Shown here one piece after another: positions 6,658 to 13,283 of a DNA stretch of 14,121 nt (within the stretch, counting starts at the first letter, position 1; each line of letters begins with the position of its first letter). The notes beneath the pieces are model-generated. The model saw nothing but the letters and a program-made list of their open reading frames with translations, was not told the origin of the DNA and ran no database searches. Origin of the DNA: Streptomyces anulatus. Its GTDB lineage: Bacteria; Actinomycetota; Actinomycetes; Streptomycetales; Streptomycetaceae. The translations under genes were made by a program, and so were the position numbers. The DNA lies in NCBI RefSeq assembly GCF_000721175.1, contig NZ_JOEZ01000062.1, positions 1-14,121 of the forward strand, in the 5' to 3' direction.

Positions 6658-8118
6658 GTGGCGAGCGCCGCCGACGAGCCGGAACAGACCCCCTCCGTAG
6701 ACCCCTCCATCACCCCCTCCGCGCCCCGCCGTCAGAAGCCGGACGTTCCCGCAGGTCAGACCCGGCGGACAGAGGGCCGCCGCAGCTCCGACAACCCTCA
6801 TGCCCAAAGGCGTCCCAAGCACAGGAAGAACTCGACCGAACCCCGACGCAGGGAACTGCTGCAAGCACTGGGGATCTTCCAAAGGGCGACGCCCGACCAA
6901 CTGTGGAAGCTGACCCGCCCAGAGAACCAGCACGACAAGCTCACACGGGACAACCTCCTGGATCTTCAGGACCACCGCCTGGTGAGGATCGAATCGGTCC
7001 AGGACGACCAGCGACAGGTATGGGTACTCACCGACCGAGGACACCGCGAAGCGAAGCAGCTGCTGGAGCCGAAGAACATACGGGTCTCAGCGCTGCGCAA
7101 GCAGAAGCACCACCCGGTCACCGGAGAGTTGCTCGCGGGAAGCTACGACGACCACGCCGCAGCGGTCACCTCCACGGCCGCCGAACTGCACCGTGCCGGG
7201 ATCGGGCACCGGCTCGGCTTCCAGACCGAGGTCGCCCACCGGCTCGCAGGCGGCTATGCCCAGCGGGCGGACCTGGTGATGCGGGCGCCGGCGGCCGGGG
7301 TGCCGGTACTGCTGCTGGAGATCGACCGCCGCACCGAGGACGCCCACGACCTGGTGCACAAGCTGCGCCGGTACTGGCAGTGGGGCCGACTGCTGGCACC
7401 GGACGCGGACAAGCACACCGTGCACCTGGTCCGCTCGCGGCCGGACGCGATCGAGCACGTCGACCACGAGAAGCGGCTGTGGCGCCGCATCTACCCGCCG
7501 ACCGGCCGGGAGGGCCTGGTGCCACTCGCGTTCGTGTTCGCCGACACCACCGAGGCGAAGGTCGACAACACCGTGCAGGTCCTTAAGGAAGCCGGCCGCC
7601 GCTACTGGGCGCCGCGCCGGTACGAGAGCTACTACCGCAAGGCGATCACGGCGAAGGACTACAGCCAGGCAGTGCCGGTCGTCATCACCACCCTGGAGCA
7701 GCTCCAGGAACACGGCGCAGACGCGGCGGTGTGGCGACGTCTCGGCAGGGCCGGCGAGCAGAAGCTGACCGACGCGCTCGACAACCCCGACGGCGAGGAC
7801 CTCTACCACCGCCAGGCCGCCCGCGCCGAAGCGGAAGAAGAACGGTGCAGGGCGGCTGAGCGGGAGGCGCGGCGGCCGGTGTGCAAGCGGTGCGGACAGA
7901 AGTTCACCGACCAGCGGTGGGAGGAGACCACCATGCACAGTTTCATGCCGAAGGCCGGTGAGCTGTCCGCGTGCGGTCCCTGTCACGCCGACAACGTCGC
8001 CCAGCGGGAAGCCGCCGACGCTGCATGCCGGCAGGCCGCCATGCAGCCGGCCTCGGAGGACGGCCACGGCCAGGAGCCGGGAAGGCCCCGCCGCGCCCTG
8101 TTCCGCCGCCGCGGCTGA
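6658..8118 (+). CDS. Replication-relaxation family protein (intact copy)
   Basis: A 486-residue protein of the replication-relaxation family (Replic_Relax), common on actinobacterial plasmids and integrative elements and thought to take part in their replication or transfer. The first 60 residues are Pro/Arg-rich and probably disordered. A winged-helix region follows (about 64-136: RRELLQALGIFQRATPDQLW to VWVLTDRGHREAKQL). The core (about 160-330) contains YDDHAA, RADLVM (203-208) and VLLLEID (217-223); the D...E-x-D arrangement resembles PD-(D/E)XK folds. The C-terminus carries a zinc-ribbon-like pair, CKRC (409-412) and CGPC (439-442). GTG 6658 is chosen because AGGAG (6647-6651) lies 6 bases upstream; a GTG at 6616 would add 14 residues that include this site. 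A decayed relative lies at 11812-12788. Nuclease activity is an inference from the fold only. Confidence 0.8.
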   Translation: MASAADEPEQTPSVDPSITPSAPRRQKPDVPAGQTRRTEGRRSSDNPHAQRRPKHRKNSTEPRRRELLQALGIFQRATPDQLWKLTRPENQHDKLTRDNLLDLQDHRLVRIESVQDDQRQVWVLTDRGHREAKQLLEPKNIRVSALRKQKHHPVTGELLAGSYDDHAAAVTSTAAELHRAGIGHRLGFQTEVAHRLAGGYAQRADLVMRAPAAGVPVLLLEIDRRTEDAHDLVHKLRRYWQWGRLLAPDADKHTVHLVRSRPDAIEHVDHEKRLWRRIYPPTGREGLVPLAFVFADTTEAKVDNTVQVLKEAGRRYWAPRRYESYYRKAITAKDYSQAVPVVITTLEQLQEHGADAAVWRRLGRAGEQKLTDALDNPDGEDLYHRQAARAEAEEERCRAAEREARRPVCKRCGQKFTDQRWEETTMHSFMPKAGELSACGPCHADNVAQREAADAACRQAAMQPASEDGHGQEPGRPRRALFRRRG

Positions 8119-8189
8119 CTACATACCGCGACGCCAACCCTCCCGCCAGACACGGGGGGAGAGGCAGCGTCGACGAACAGCGGCCCGGG

Positions 8190-8402
8190 TCAGGCCGGGG
8201 TAGCCTCCTGCCGCAGGTCCAGGTAGCAGCGCAGCCGCACACCCGGCTCGCCCGGCTCACGGGTCGTGCGGTCCGCCACGGCGACCGCGCACCGTGTGGC
8301 GAGCAGTTCCTGGATGGCGAACGCGGTCTCGTCATCGGCGGCCGCGACCTCCACCACCGCAAGTCCCGGCTCCGCCACATGTACGTCGTTGATCGGCCTC
8401 AT
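8190..8402 (-). CDS. DUF6207 family protein (copy 1)
   Basis: A 70-residue protein, MRPINDVHVAEPGLAVVEVA followed by ADDETAFAIQELLATR and ending PGEPGVRLRCYLDLRQEATPA. This is the compact DUF6207 pattern (INE/D-x-HV-x-EPGL near the start, GEPGVR-x-R-x-Y-x-DL at the end), a small Streptomyces family of unknown function. It converges on the replication-relaxation gene with a 71-bp gap. A second member with the same layout lies at 12867-13076, also next to a replication-relaxation gene. The ATG (8400-8402) matches the family start; a GTG three codons earlier (8409-8411) sits 4 bases after a GGAG and is a realistic alternative. A perfect 15-bp palindrome lies 55 bases upstream. Confidence 0.75.
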   Translation of the reverse strand: MRPINDVHVAEPGLAVVEVAAADDETAFAIQELLATRCAVAVADRTTREPGEPGVRLRCYLDLRQEATPA

Positions 8403-8456
8403 ACCCGGCACGACGCTCCGACGCTCGCTGAAGTTCTCGCGTCCGGCCGGCGCCAC

Positions 8457-8471
8457 CCGTACCGGGTACGG
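8457..8471. promoter_or_regulatory. 15-bp perfect palindrome, candidate operator
   Basis: CCGTACCGGGTACGG is a perfect 7-1-7 palindrome, 55 bp upstream of the minus-strand DUF6207 start and 211 bp before the HNH nuclease start, in the divergent gap between them. A further inverted repeat, CTGATC...GATCAG, lies at 8500-8522. Position and symmetry suggest a dimeric regulator site, but no cognate regulator is identifiable in the window. Confidence 0.4.
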
Positions 8472-8681
8472 CGCGGTGTGCGTGCTGACTCCCCGCAGCC
8501 TGATCGTACGAGGTTTGATCAGCTTGCTCCTCTCCCAGTAGCCGGGGTGCACGGACGTGCTCGAGGGGAGTGTTCCGGGAAGCCGTGCCGCCCGGTTCCG
8601 GTACGACCATTGCACCCACAAGGGCGGCGCACTCGCCAAACGCCTGAGAGCGCCCCCTGGGGGGCCGTTATCAACGGGCTC

Positions 8682-9341
8682 ATGCTCACCTCTGTGCTGC
8701 GCGGCCTGGCCGCCGCCTCCCTCGCCGTCCTGCCCCTCACGATCCCCGCACCCGCCCACGCCGCGGAGACGCTCCCGCTGGCCGAAGCAGTCACCCGTCT
8801 ACCGGTGGATACCGAGTCCCGCGACGGCTACAGCCGGGATGCCTTCCGCCACTGGAACACCGGGGACAATCCGTCCGACGGATGCAACACCCGCGCGGAA
8901 GTCCTGCTCACCGAGGCCGTCGAACCCCCGGTGGTCGGACCCGGTTGCCGGCTGACGGGCGGGCGCTGGTGGTCGTACTACGACCAGGTGTGGGTAACGT
9001 CGGCCTCCGGCCTGGACCTCGACCACATGGTGCCCCTCGCGGAGAGTTGGGACAGCGGGGCGTCGGCGTGGACGGCGCAGCGGCGTGAGGCGTACGCCAA
9101 CGACCAGGGCGCCGACGCCAGCCTGGTGGCCGTCACGGCCCGCTCGAACCGGTCGAAGGCCGACCAGGATCCCGCCGAGTGGCTGCCGCCGGTGGCCGGG
9201 GTGCACTGCCGGTACGTCGCGGAATGGGTCGCCACCAAGCTCCGCTGGAGCCTTACGGCCGACGAAGCCGAAGTGACGGCCCTGAACGAGGCGGCGGCCA
9301 GCTGCCCCGATCAGACCGTGACCTACGAGCCGGCCTCATAG
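8682..9341 (+). CDS. Secreted HNH endonuclease family protein
   Basis: A 219-residue exported nuclease. Residues 1-27 are a signal peptide ending APAHA. The mature part holds SRDGYSRDAFRHW (46-58), a conserved CNTR segment (68-71), and the HNH core: DLDHMVPLAE (112-121, catalytic His115), then YAND (138-141) and SNRSKADQDPAEW (155-167) containing the later Asn. This is the GmrSD-C/DUF1524-like secreted HNH group common in actinobacteria, expected to cut DNA using a divalent metal. Cysteines at 68, 89 and 176 may form disulfides outside the cell. ATG 8682 is the only start that places the signal peptide correctly; the frame is open far upstream (to 7971), but that part overlaps other genes and has no signal peptide. 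The ribosome binding site is weak. No adjacent immunity gene is seen. Confidence 0.88.
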   Translation: MLTSVLRGLAAASLAVLPLTIPAPAHAAETLPLAEAVTRLPVDTESRDGYSRDAFRHWNTGDNPSDGCNTRAEVLLTEAVEPPVVGPGCRLTGGRWWSYYDQVWVTSASGLDLDHMVPLAESWDSGASAWTAQRREAYANDQGADASLVAVTARSNRSKADQDPAEWLPPVAGVHCRYVAEWVATKLRWSLTADEAEVTALNEAAASCPDQTVTYEPAS

Positions 9342-9640
9342 TCCGTCGGCCACCCAGCGGCAGTTGGGCAGGGGCTCCCGCAGCTTGCCGCCAGGTCAGC
9401 GCATCCAGGTCGGCCGCCTCTGCGACGGCATGGCTGTCGACGGCCCGCTTTGGCTCAGTCGGGGTGTGGTTGAGCGTCCAGCGGGCCGTGGCAATCTCCC
9501 TGGGGGAGCGCGGCACGCGCCTGGTGGTCCAGCGCTGAGAATCCGACTGTAGGCAGGTCTGTTGCTCAGCCGCACCGTGTTCTGCATCAAGCCCCGCTCC
9601 TAGAACTACCAACCCACACTGCCCTGTCTTCACATTTACT
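9342..9640 (-). other. Gap with possible minus-strand gene remnant
   Basis: No intact gene is found. On the minus strand a G/C-biased frame around 9540-9400 reads TARWTLNHTPTEPKRAVDSH and AVAEAADLDALTWR. A neighbouring frame then reads GKLREPLPNCRWVADGL followed by a stop at about 9340. Joined by a frameshift near 9395 they could be the C-terminal remnant of a lost gene. I do not recognise it and no start is present. Confidence 0.25.
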
Positions 9641-9648
9641 TCACCATT

Positions 9649-9665
9649 TGACCATGCGATGGTCA
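9649..9665. promoter_or_regulatory. 17-bp palindrome upstream of the lamin-tail gene, candidate operator
   Basis: TGACCATGCGATGGTCA has two perfect 7-base arms (TGACCAT and ATGGTCA) around GCG. It lies 53 bp before the start of the lamin-tail gene and overlaps a TTGACC hexamer (9648-9653) that could be a -35 element. TATGCT at 9675-9680 would give a spacing of 21, which is too long for a standard promoter, so the promoter assignment is weak while the palindrome is exact. Confidence 0.5.
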
Positions 9666-9718
9666 CGGAGTCGGTATGCTCCCCGATGCTCCATAGGCAC
9701 CATCAGGGGGGAACCCGC

Positions 9719-10219
9719 ATGCGTATCAGCCGTACCCTGCCCATCGCCGCGGCCGTGGCCGTCGTCGGCGTGCTCAGCCTCACCGCCGTACCGGCGCAGG
9801 CCGCCGAGTACTCCTCGGCACTGAAGATCAAGGGTGTCCAGTACGACGCTCCAGGCCGGGACTCCAACAAGTGCTCCGGCGGGAACACCAAGGACGAGTA
9901 CCTGACGATCAAGAACTACTCGAAGACCGCCAAGGTCAACCTGAAGGGCTACGTCGTCAAGGACGCCGCCGGCAACAAGTTCACCTTCACCAAGAACCAC
10001 ACCCTGCAGCCCGGCGACTACATCAAGCTGCGCGGCGGCCGCGGCACCGACTCCGACGCGGGCAACGTCGTCTACCGGCAGAACTGCAACTTCATCTGGA
10101 ACAACGACAAGGACACCATCTACTTCTACAAGCCGGGCGGCGCCCGCGCCGACGTCCACGCCTACACCAAGAAGGCCAACGACCGCGACGGCAACGGCTA
10201 CATCACCTACCACGGCTGA
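9719..10219 (+). CDS. Secreted lamin-tail-domain protein
   Basis: A 166-residue exported protein. The signal peptide (MRISRTLPIAAAVAVVGVLS...) ends at AQA near residue 28. The rest is a single beta-rich domain matching bacterial lamin-tail (LTD) domains: EYLTIKNYSKTAKVNLKGYV, then DAAGNKFTF, LQPGDYIKLRGGRGTD, and NNDKDTIYFYKPGGARAD close to the end. Two cysteines (NKCSGG and QNCNF) could form a disulfide. LTDs in bacteria are often attached to secreted nucleases or found as small secreted proteins; binding DNA or cell-surface polymer is only an inference. ATG 9719 follows a strong AGGGGGGAA site (9705-9713); an upstream in-frame start at 9659 would place the ribosome site inside the gene. A 17-bp palindrome lies upstream and two hairpins lie downstream. 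Confidence 0.85.
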   Translation: MRISRTLPIAAAVAVVGVLSLTAVPAQAAEYSSALKIKGVQYDAPGRDSNKCSGGNTKDEYLTIKNYSKTAKVNLKGYVVKDAAGNKFTFTKNHTLQPGDYIKLRGGRGTDSDAGNVVYRQNCNFIWNNDKDTIYFYKPGGARADVHAYTKKANDRDGNGYITYHG

Positions 10220-10241
10220 AACCGGCAGCCACCACTCCACG

Positions 10242-10280
10242 AGGCGGCTTCCCATCCGGCCCACGGACGGGACGCCGCCT
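10242..10280 (+). terminator. Hairpin after the lamin-tail gene
   Basis: AGGCGGC (10242-10248) pairs with GCCGCCT (10274-10280), and the inner CCCATCCG/CGGACGGG extends the stem with one mismatch. It begins 23 bases after the stop codon. A second, T-tailed hairpin follows at 10299-10326. Confidence 0.6.
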
Positions 10281-10298
10281 GCCGCCTCCGGCCTCGTG

Positions 10299-10340
10299 CA
10301 CCCTGCCCGATTTCCAAGGCAGGGTGTCTTCAGTTTTTGC
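10299..10340 (+). terminator. Rho-independent terminator with T-rich tail
   Basis: CACCCTGCC (10299-10307) pairs perfectly with GGCAGGGTG (10318-10326), followed by TCTTCAGTTTTTGC. The hairpin sits directly beside the stop codon of the minus-strand remnant (10330-10332), so it could serve both convergent genes. Confidence 0.75.
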
Positions 10341-10584
10341 GGATGCAGCGGGCCTTGGCCACGAGCCTGCGAGACAGCCTCGGCCCTGCGCACGCGTAGT
10401 CGATCAGTTTCCGGTAGGCGGTGTTCGAGAGCTCCGGCGCCAGGGCGATCAGAGCTTTCAGGTCGCTGGACGAACCGGAGAGGCGTGTGCGGTAGGCGGC
10501 TCCCGCCGCGTGCAGCAAGACTTCGTGGGGCTCGTGCTGCAGGCCATGCGCGGCGAGGAGTGTGGCTGCGGTGAAGTCGCCCTG
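10330..10584 (-). pseudogene. C-terminal part of an unknown minus-strand gene, cut by the IS630 element
   Basis: The frame runs from the edge of the IS630 element to a TGA at 10330-10332 with good codon bias and no start of its own: QGDFTAATLLAAHGLQHEPH, EVLLHAAGAAYRTRLSG, SSSDLKALIALAPELSNTAY, RKLIDYACAGPRLSRRLVAK. Past the element, at about 11776-11830 on the same strand, a short stretch reads LDLDPANWSLYLDLADVRA in a frame that joins this one when the element is removed, apart from one TAG at the junction. The joined text (SLYLDLADV-x-x-x-QGDFTAATLLAAHG) has a helical, tetratricopeptide-like look. Function unknown. The 5' part of the gene is missing beyond about 11830, where the replication-relaxation remnant begins on the other strand. 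Confidence 0.6.
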
Positions 10585-11676
10585 CTAGTGACCTGGTTCA
10601 GAGATCCTGTCGCAGTAGCGGCCGATGCGGTCAAGGATCTGGTCGGCGGTCTTGGTCCACTTGAAGGGCCGGGCGGCGTCGTTCCAGACCTTGATCCAGT
10701 CTTCGAGTGCGCTCTTGAGGTCATCGAGTGAGCAGAACACTCCGCGTTCGAGGCAGCGTCGTTCCAGCTCGGCGAACCACCGCTCGACCTGGTTGATCCA
10801 GGACGAGTAGGTGGGGGTGAAGTGGAGCTGGAAGTGGGAGTGGGCGAGGAGCCACTTGTGCACCACGGGTGCTTTGTGGGCGGAGAGGTTGTCACAGATG
10901 ACGTGGACCGCCAGGCCGGGTTCGGTCTGGCGGTCGATCTCGTCGAGGAAGTCGCGGAAGTCGACTGCTCGGTGCTGGGCGGACAGCTTGCTGATGACCT
11001 TGCCGGTCGCGGTGTTCAGGGCGGCGAACAGGTCGATGGTGCCGTGGCGGACGTAGTCGAAGCTCCGCCGCTCGGGCACTCCCGGGATCATGGGCAGGAC
11101 CGGTGCGGTCCGTTCGAGGGCCTGGATCTGTGGTTTCTCGTCGACCGCGAAGACGACGGCGTTCGCCGGCGGAGCGAGATACAAACCGACGACGTCACGG
11201 ATCTTGTCGATCAGGAACGGGTCCGGGGAGATCTTGAAGGTCTCGGTCCGCCACGGCTGCAGGCCGAAGGCATGCCAGATCCGCAGCACGCTCGCGGGTG
11301 AGATCCCCACGACCTTGGCCAGTTCCCGCTTGGACCAGTGCGTGCCCGCGGAGGGTGTCTCTTCCAGGGTGCGGACCACTACCTCTTCCACCTGGGCGTC
11401 GGTGATGGTCCGCGGCACTCCGGGCCGTGGCTCGTCCACGAGTCCGTCGAGACGGTCGCGCAGGAACCGTGTGCGCCAGCGGCGCACGGTGTCTCTGCCG
11501 ACATCGAGCCGCGCGGCGACCACGGTGTTGTTCCAGCCGTTCGCGCACGCCAGCACGATGCGTGCGCGAACGGCCAGTCCCTGCGCGGTCGAGCGGCGCC
11601 TGGCCCAGTTCTCCAGCGTCAGCCGCTCGGCCTCCGACAGCACGACAGGTTCCAGCCGGGTATCGCCCATGCTCAC
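10585..11676 (-). CDS. IS630-family transposase
   Basis: An intact 363-residue transposase. The N-terminal half has two helix-turn-helix regions: LAVRARIVLACANGWNNTVV followed by ARLDVGRDTVRRWRTRFL, then HWSKRELAKVVGISPASVLR. The catalytic half shows the DDE triad of the IS630/Tc1 superfamily: Asp in VVFAVDEKPQIQ, Asp in VICDNLSAHKAP, and Glu in TPTYSSWINQVERWFAELE. It cuts and joins DNA at TA targets. GTG 11674-11676 is the outermost start; ATG 11668-11670, two codons in, is equally possible, and neither has a good ribosome binding site. The last sense codon (CAC) is the terminal triplet of the left inverted repeat, and the TAG stop is made of the TA duplication plus the next base, so the element needs its target site to end its protein. 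Confidence 0.93.
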   Translation of the reverse strand: MSMGDTRLEPVVLSEAERLTLENWARRRSTAQGLAVRARIVLACANGWNNTVVAARLDVGRDTVRRWRTRFLRDRLDGLVDEPRPGVPRTITDAQVEEVVVRTLEETPSAGTHWSKRELAKVVGISPASVLRIWHAFGLQPWRTETFKISPDPFLIDKIRDVVGLYLAPPANAVVFAVDEKPQIQALERTAPVLPMIPGVPERRSFDYVRHGTIDLFAALNTATGKVISKLSAQHRAVDFRDFLDEIDRQTEPGLAVHVICDNLSAHKAPVVHKWLLAHSHFQLHFTPTYSSWINQVERWFAELERRCLERGVFCSLDDLKSALEDWIKVWNDAARPFKWTKTADQILDRIGRYCDRISEPGH

Positions 11677-11772
11677 AGGACAGCGCTAACGCGTGACCCG
11701 CCGCAGGCGAACACCGCAACCTGAAACAGAAGACGCCTCACGTGGCGACCCACGACCTCAAAACCAGGTCAC
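10588..11772 (-). mobile_element. Complete IS630-family insertion sequence in a CTAG target
   Basis: The left end GTGACCTGGTT (10588-10598) and right end AACCAGGTCAC (11762-11772) are perfect 11-bp inverted repeats. Extended inward, 18 of 22 positions match (differences at 12, 13, 17 and 20). Both ends are flanked by TA within CTAG (10585-10588 and 11772-11775), the TA duplication expected for IS630/Tc1-type elements. The element is 1185 bp and carries one transposase gene on the minus strand. Intact ends and an uninterrupted transposase suggest a recent arrival compared with the decayed DNA around it. Confidence 0.9.
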
Positions 11773-11811
11773 TAGGCGCGCACATCCGCCAGGTCCAGGT
11801 AGAGGGACCAG

Positions 11812-12788
11812 TTGGCGGGGTCCAGGTCCAAGGCCGACGTTCTCACCGCCGCGCAGGCCGCCGTCGACGCGCCCGCCGGGTTGGGCACCATTGCCTCCTA
11901 CACGACCGAGGTGGCGCTGCCCACGACCGGCACCTGGTCCAACCCGGGCAAGGGCGGAGCCCAGGCGGACATCGTCATCACCGCGCCCGAGGACGGGGTG
12001 CCGCTGCTGTTCGTGGAGATCGACAACTGCTTCGAGTCCGCGCAGGTCCTCGCCGCGAAGATCGACAAGTACATGCGGTTTGGCCAGTGGAAGGTGAAGG
12101 ACGTCGACGGCACCGAGCGGCCGATGTGGCGCACCCGCTGGTGGGTGCCCGACGGCCGCCACGGCGATCAGCTGCACCCGCCGCTGCTGCTCGTCTTCAA
12201 CCGGATCGGCCCGCGCAACCCCAATACCGTCATCGCGTAGCTGGCCGAGCTGACCCAGCGGCACTGGAAGGGCGACGCGTATGAAGACGGCTTCCACATG
12301 TACGACGGCAAGCTGCCCATCGCGGTCACCGGCATGAAGCATCTGAAGGAGTACGGCCCGGCCGGAGCGTCTTCCGGCGCTTCGGCCGACCACAGAACCA
12401 GACGCTCCTCGAGGCGATCGGCAACCCGCGCCGCGAAACGGCCGGCGCCCGCCAGCGAGCTGAGTACGCCGCCGGCCAGCGGGAGCACAAGGAGGAGCTG
12501 CGCCGCATCGCCGCACAGCAGCGGGCCGAGCGAGAGGCCTGCCGTCCCGTGTGCGCCGACTGTGGCACCCGGTTCACCGACGAACGGTGGAAGGCCATCG
12601 AGCCCGCCGGGTGGGGCGCCCTGCGCGAGACCCACCCGCACCTGTGCGACGACTGCAAGCAGCGGGCCATCACCGCTGACCGCCAAGCCGAGCAGGCCAC
12701 ACACGGGCACCAGGAGTACGACCAGGCCGTGCCCGAGCAGAGGGCCGAGGGCGGTTGGCTCTCGCCCTTCCGTCCCGGGACCGGGTGA
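11812..12788 (+). pseudogene. Decayed replication-relaxation gene (second copy)
   Basis: This is related to the intact gene at 6658-8118 but damaged in three ways. The N-terminal winged-helix part is missing: homologous text begins near ADVLTAAQAAV at about 11830, directly after a fragment of another gene. An in-frame TAG at 12238-12240 splits the core; the same frame continues as LAELTQRHWKGDAYEDGFHM. A one-base deletion near 12370 shifts the frame, after which VFRRFGRPQNQTLLEAIGNP leads into the C-terminal zinc-ribbon-like CADC...CDDC and the stop at 12786-12788. Conserved core features remain: GAQADIVI and PLLFVEID, matching RADLVM and VLLLEID of the intact copy. The two proteins are clearly diverged, so this is a separate family member and not a recent duplicate. 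Confidence 0.8.
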
Positions 12789-12866
12789 CAACTACCTTGT
12801 GCCTCGGGCGGGTGAAGCTTCCGCACCGGTGGAACTCCACCCGCGGGCCCGGGCGTAGTGCTGTAC

Positions 12867-13076
12867 ATGGCTCCGATCAACGAAACGCATGTGACTCGGC
12901 CAGGGCTGGCTGTCATCGATGTCGCTGGCGTTGACGACGCGACGGTCTTTGCCATCCAGGCCGTGCTCGCCGCACGGTGGGCGACGGCGGCGGCGGACCG
13001 GACGACGCGGGATGTCGGCCAGCCTGGCGTGCGGCTGCGCTGCTACCTGGACCTGCACCAGCCTCTCGACTCGTGA
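12867..13076 (+). CDS. DUF6207 family protein (copy 2)
   Basis: A 69-residue protein, MAPINETHVTRPGLAVIDVA, then DDATVFAIQAVLAARWATA, ending GQPGVRLRCYLDLHQPLDS. It matches the copy at 8190-8402 along its whole length: the same INx-x-HV-x-x-PGLAV opening, a central helix, and a PGVRLRCYLDL end. Function unknown. It lies 78 bp downstream of the decayed replication-relaxation gene on the same strand, whereas copy 1 is convergent with the intact one. ATG 12867 fits the family start; a GTG at 12858 would add three residues, the same offset as the alternative start in copy 1. No strong ribosome binding site is visible for either start. Confidence 0.75.
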   Translation: MAPINETHVTRPGLAVIDVAGVDDATVFAIQAVLAARWATAAADRTTRDVGQPGVRLRCYLDLHQPLDS

Positions 13077-13248
13077 CGCCAGGCTCGAATGGTGCCGCGG
13101 GCCCTGGGTGGTGCGGATCAGGGCCAGGCCGTACGGCTGTTGGCCAGTTCGGCGTAGTCGTTCACGCGGTCGGTAACGGCTCGGAGGCCCGGATGTGATC
13201 GGTTCGGTCACGGGGGCACACCCCAATCCAGAAAATTTTGGGATCGGA

Positions 13249-13267
13249 GGCAGCACTTTGGGCTGCC
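13249..13267. promoter_or_regulatory. Inverted repeat upstream of the sigma factor gene
   Basis: GGCAGC (13249-13254) and GCTGCC (13262-13267) form a perfect 6-bp inverted repeat 17 bases before the GTG at 13284. Just upstream lie AAAATTTT (13232-13239), the most A/T-rich run nearby, and a GGGG-CACA-CCCC hairpin (13213-13224). The gap 13077-13248 holds no recognisable gene. Confidence 0.3.
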
Positions 13268-13283
13268 CGTTCGACTCTGTGAT

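Noticed and set aside
7087..8067. A 326-codon minus-strand open frame
   Set aside because: It is antisense to the replication-relaxation gene, has no ribosome binding site or motif, and is explained by codon bias of the real gene.
7971..8681. Long N-terminal extension of the HNH nuclease frame
   Set aside because: It overlaps the replication-relaxation gene and the minus-strand DUF6207 gene, has poor composition, and would bury the signal peptide that starts at 8682.
9641..10393. A 250-codon minus-strand open frame over the lamin-tail gene
   Set aside because: It is antisense to a gene with a clear signal peptide, ribosome binding site and terminator, and its translation is Val/Gly-rich without motifs.
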